This document shows, piece by piece, positions 63,401 through 64,000 of a stretch of 64,000 bases of DNA (position 1 is the stretch's first letter; every line of letters starts with the position of its first letter). The notes beneath the pieces were generated by a model that made no database searches, had not been told where the DNA came from, and was given only the letters and a program-made list of their open reading frames with translations. This DNA is from Bin80 sp965215475. GTDB taxonomy: Bacteria > Bacteroidota > Rhodothermia > Rhodothermales > Bin80. Both the position numbers and the translations under genes were made by a program. The stretch spans positions 2,294,001 through 2,358,000 of the forward strand of contig OZ244061.1 of assembly GCA_965215475.1 (NCBI GenBank), written 5' to 3'.

Positions 63401-64000
63401 TCCTGCCTCGCTCAAACACAATATGTTTCAGGTATTTATCCGCATCATCTCCAAATTGATCAGGGATCTGAAAGTGAGGCATTAGAAGTTTCCCCAAAGG
63501 CAGATCAAACTGGCATTTCTCTGCAATCTCGAGGCTATTTTGCATCCAGATCCCCGTATCTGGATTCTTCCCTAGGCTGGCCTTCATTTCGGCCGTAGAC
63601 TTCAGATAGAACTCTTTCTTGTCAAAACGAAGACGCTGAGGATCATTAAAATCTTTTCCGGTCTGTAGGCAGAGGAGGATATCTTGCGCAAAGGCATCCT
63701 CTTTCATGACATAGTGAACATCGTTCGTTGCGACCACATTCAAGTTGAATTCAGAAGCCCATTTCAGGAGGGTCTCATTGACGATGGCCTGCTCTTCAAT
63801 ACCGTGGTTCTGGATTTCCACATAGTAATTATCTCTGCCAAATAGATCCAGGTAGTTTTTGAGTAATACGCGTGCTTCATCTAGGTTACCGCTGAGGATC
63901 GCCTGCGGAACTTGCCCCTGGAGGCAGCAGGTCGATGCAACAAGCCCTTCGCTGTACCGCGTTAAAAGGTCAAAATCAATGCGCGGCTTGAAGTAGAATC
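60396..64000 (-). CDS. dnaE: DNA polymerase III alpha subunit with mini-intein (5' part beyond the right edge)
   Basis: About 1,200 codons are visible; the frame is open through base 64000, so the N-terminus lies outside. Order: PHP domain end (DEARVLLKNYLDLFGRDNYY), polymerase core (VGPGRGSAAGSAVAYCLGI, MPDIDIDFDD with catalytic Asps, FQFESDGMRKWLAQLKP, ALYRPGPMDLIP), the insertion of an intein at FNK/SHS (61620-62090), helix-hairpin-helix region, and OB-fold tail (VCGVITHIKPRKTRKGDLM). The replicative polymerase. The stop overlaps arsC by 8 bases, starting the unit dnaE-arsC-smr-GATase-sxtJ. Confidence 0.96.
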   Translation of the reverse strand, partial: FYFKPRIDFDLLTRYSEGLVASTCCLQGQVPQAILSGNLDEARVLLKNYLDLFGRDNYYVEIQNHGIEEQAIVNETLLKWASEFNLNVVATNDVHYVMKEDAFAQDILLCLQTGKDFNDPQRLRFDKKEFYLKSTAEMKASLGKNPDTGIWMQNSLEIAEKCQFDLPLGKLLMPHFQIPDQFGDDADKYLKHIVFERGRKRYPEFSEAVQDRLRSELGIIKEMGYAGYFLIVQDFTTAAREMNVSVGPGRGSAAGSAVAYCLGITSVDPLKYNLLFERFLNPERISMPDIDIDFDDHGRAKVIDYVIKKYGDRNVSQIVTFGTMGARTVIRDVARVLRIPLQEADKIAKSIPYGTSLDEALKTVPELKKLPKSDRKELTTLIKASRVLEGCARHTGVHAAGVIIAPGTVSDYIPVATTKNKEEQVLTTQYSGDWVEDFGLLKMDFLGLSTLTIIKNICNIIEDRTGKVLDMDTLPLDDVPTFELFQRADTYGIFQFESDGMRKWLAQLKPTSLDDLIAMNALYRPGPMDLIPNYIRRKHGQEKVEYPHEILEPVLKSTYGLPVFQEQVMQIAQVMGGYSLGAADVLRRAMGKKKKSVMKAQRNRFIEGAKERGIPEKTAEDVFEMMDKFAGYGFNKCIEESTLIMDANRGVQITVRQLHEKGWEGFQVYALANDGLLVPRNVEAVYYNGFKQVFEVVTQAGRRIRTTSTHRFRIHGDWQHLENLSLGDQIATIEYESPAGSTKYEDGNTLLGTGVKIIWDNIVQIIPAGYAHTYDLTVEKDHNYIANGFVVHNSHSVAYSLVAYQTAYLKTHHTAEFMAAAMSNASGDSDKFITMLNEARRLDLQPQPPSVTHSREDFSVDENGTIHFGLSSVKGVARTAVDHIVSSRDKMGPAKTLFQFVKRLDPRILNKKSLESLAYVGALDRFGDHRAQIVEALDLAIHYAEHARRDEALGQGFLFADEDSITERPEPNLPVCAKWPQTKVLAKERELAGFYISGHPLDGWEIEQRSSSDSDLAGIATIASKSDEKLYRSVCGVITHIKPRKTRKGDLMSSAILEDRTGQAELVCFPTVHEEAKEFLTENSLVTASGEIEESGGSLKILARRIIPLDKIRGEFLDNIVISLDFSELKDADLDHFIQICRKNPGKKKLFFQIEENGHELKFVSQNTTVEANSDVISSLKSTFGIQSIHLEWKEKTPHE
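61620..62090 (-). other. DnaE mini-intein (157 aa, no homing endonuclease)
   Basis: Begins CIEESTLIMDANRG (Cys1), has block B TTSTHRFRIHGDW with Thr-x-x-His, and ends DHNYIANGFVVHN with +1 Ser of the extein (SHSVAYSL). At 157 residues it contains only splicing blocks. It lies three residues downstream of the well-known split-DnaE intein position of cyanobacteria, and here the gene is not split. Confidence 0.92.

Overview
The window reads as ordinary chromosome (estimated by eye at somewhat under 50% GC) from a Gram-negative bacterium of the Bacteroidota/Rhodothermota/Balneolota group. This placement is an inference from gene content: a TonB-dependent receptor, a Gld-type ABC transporter set (ATPase, permease, GldG-like, DUF4340), a type IX secretion (T9SS) C-terminal tail with an NYPNPF motif, many Bacteroidota-style lipoproteins, two loci pairing a small Cys-rich peptide with a 6-bladed beta-propeller lipoprotein, a SxtJ-family protein, and few recognisable Shine-Dalgarno sites. 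Sulfatase, GH88 and GH13 genes suggest a polysaccharide-degrading, possibly marine, heterotroph.

Layout. 1-4.3 kb (minus): the N-terminal part of a DUF4011/SF1 helicase-like protein running off the left edge, a secreted GH13 alpha-amylase and a cupin. 4.6-6.35 kb: an amidohydrolase lipoprotein. 6.39-10.6 kb: a decayed mobile-DNA block. It holds an IS630 copy with TA duplications, a frameshift and a lost catalytic Asp; a SIR2-like fragment; and an IS4-family copy with an 11-bp target duplication and a frameshift, lying beside a multiply frameshifted ISNCY-type remnant that truncates a gene. 10.6-12.2 kb: beta-propeller lipoprotein, a MITE-like repeat and a divergent Cys-rich peptide. 12.8-18.2 kb (minus): TonB receptor, orphan AbiEi antitoxin, CysQ-like nucleotidase, stand-alone HsdR-N protein, tRNA-Pro(CGG) on plus, and a broken small membrane gene. 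18.3-25.3 kb: sulfatase (plus), then a five-gene minus operon pdhA-pdhB-pdhC-phosphoesterase-GH88. 25.4-34.4 kb (plus): polyprenol-phosphate mannosyltransferase, isocitrate dehydrogenase, Gld-like ABC genes, htpG and a ROK sugar kinase.

34.5-43.6 kb: a methyltransferase-HNH nuclease fusion, KDPG aldolase, PLP decarboxylase, class A beta-lactamase-like lipoprotein, hisG/hisE, small hypothetical genes, a second MITE-like repeat and rpoN. 43.7-48.3 kb (plus): ruvB interrupted by a mini-intein inside its Walker A motif, and a large FAD/Fe-S D-2-hydroxyacid dehydrogenase. 48.3-54.3 kb: MFS transporter, T9SS tail fragment, GMC oxidoreductase, dapD and polyphosphate glucokinase. 54.8-58.4 kb (plus): tiny lipoprotein, dnaG, and a Cys-rich peptide translationally coupled to a beta-propeller lipoprotein. 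58.6-64 kb (minus): an overlapping operon dnaE-arsC-smr-GATase-sxtJ, with a second mini-intein in dnaE, which runs off the right edge.

Most of the window is housekeeping and carbohydrate metabolism. The unusual material is the two homing-endonuclease-free inteins, the methyltransferase-HNH fusion, the peptide/propeller pairs, the nested dead insertion sequences, and two families of short repeats (a 47-bp hairpin repeat and roughly 100-bp MITE-like elements). No CRISPR array, rRNA or replication origin was seen.
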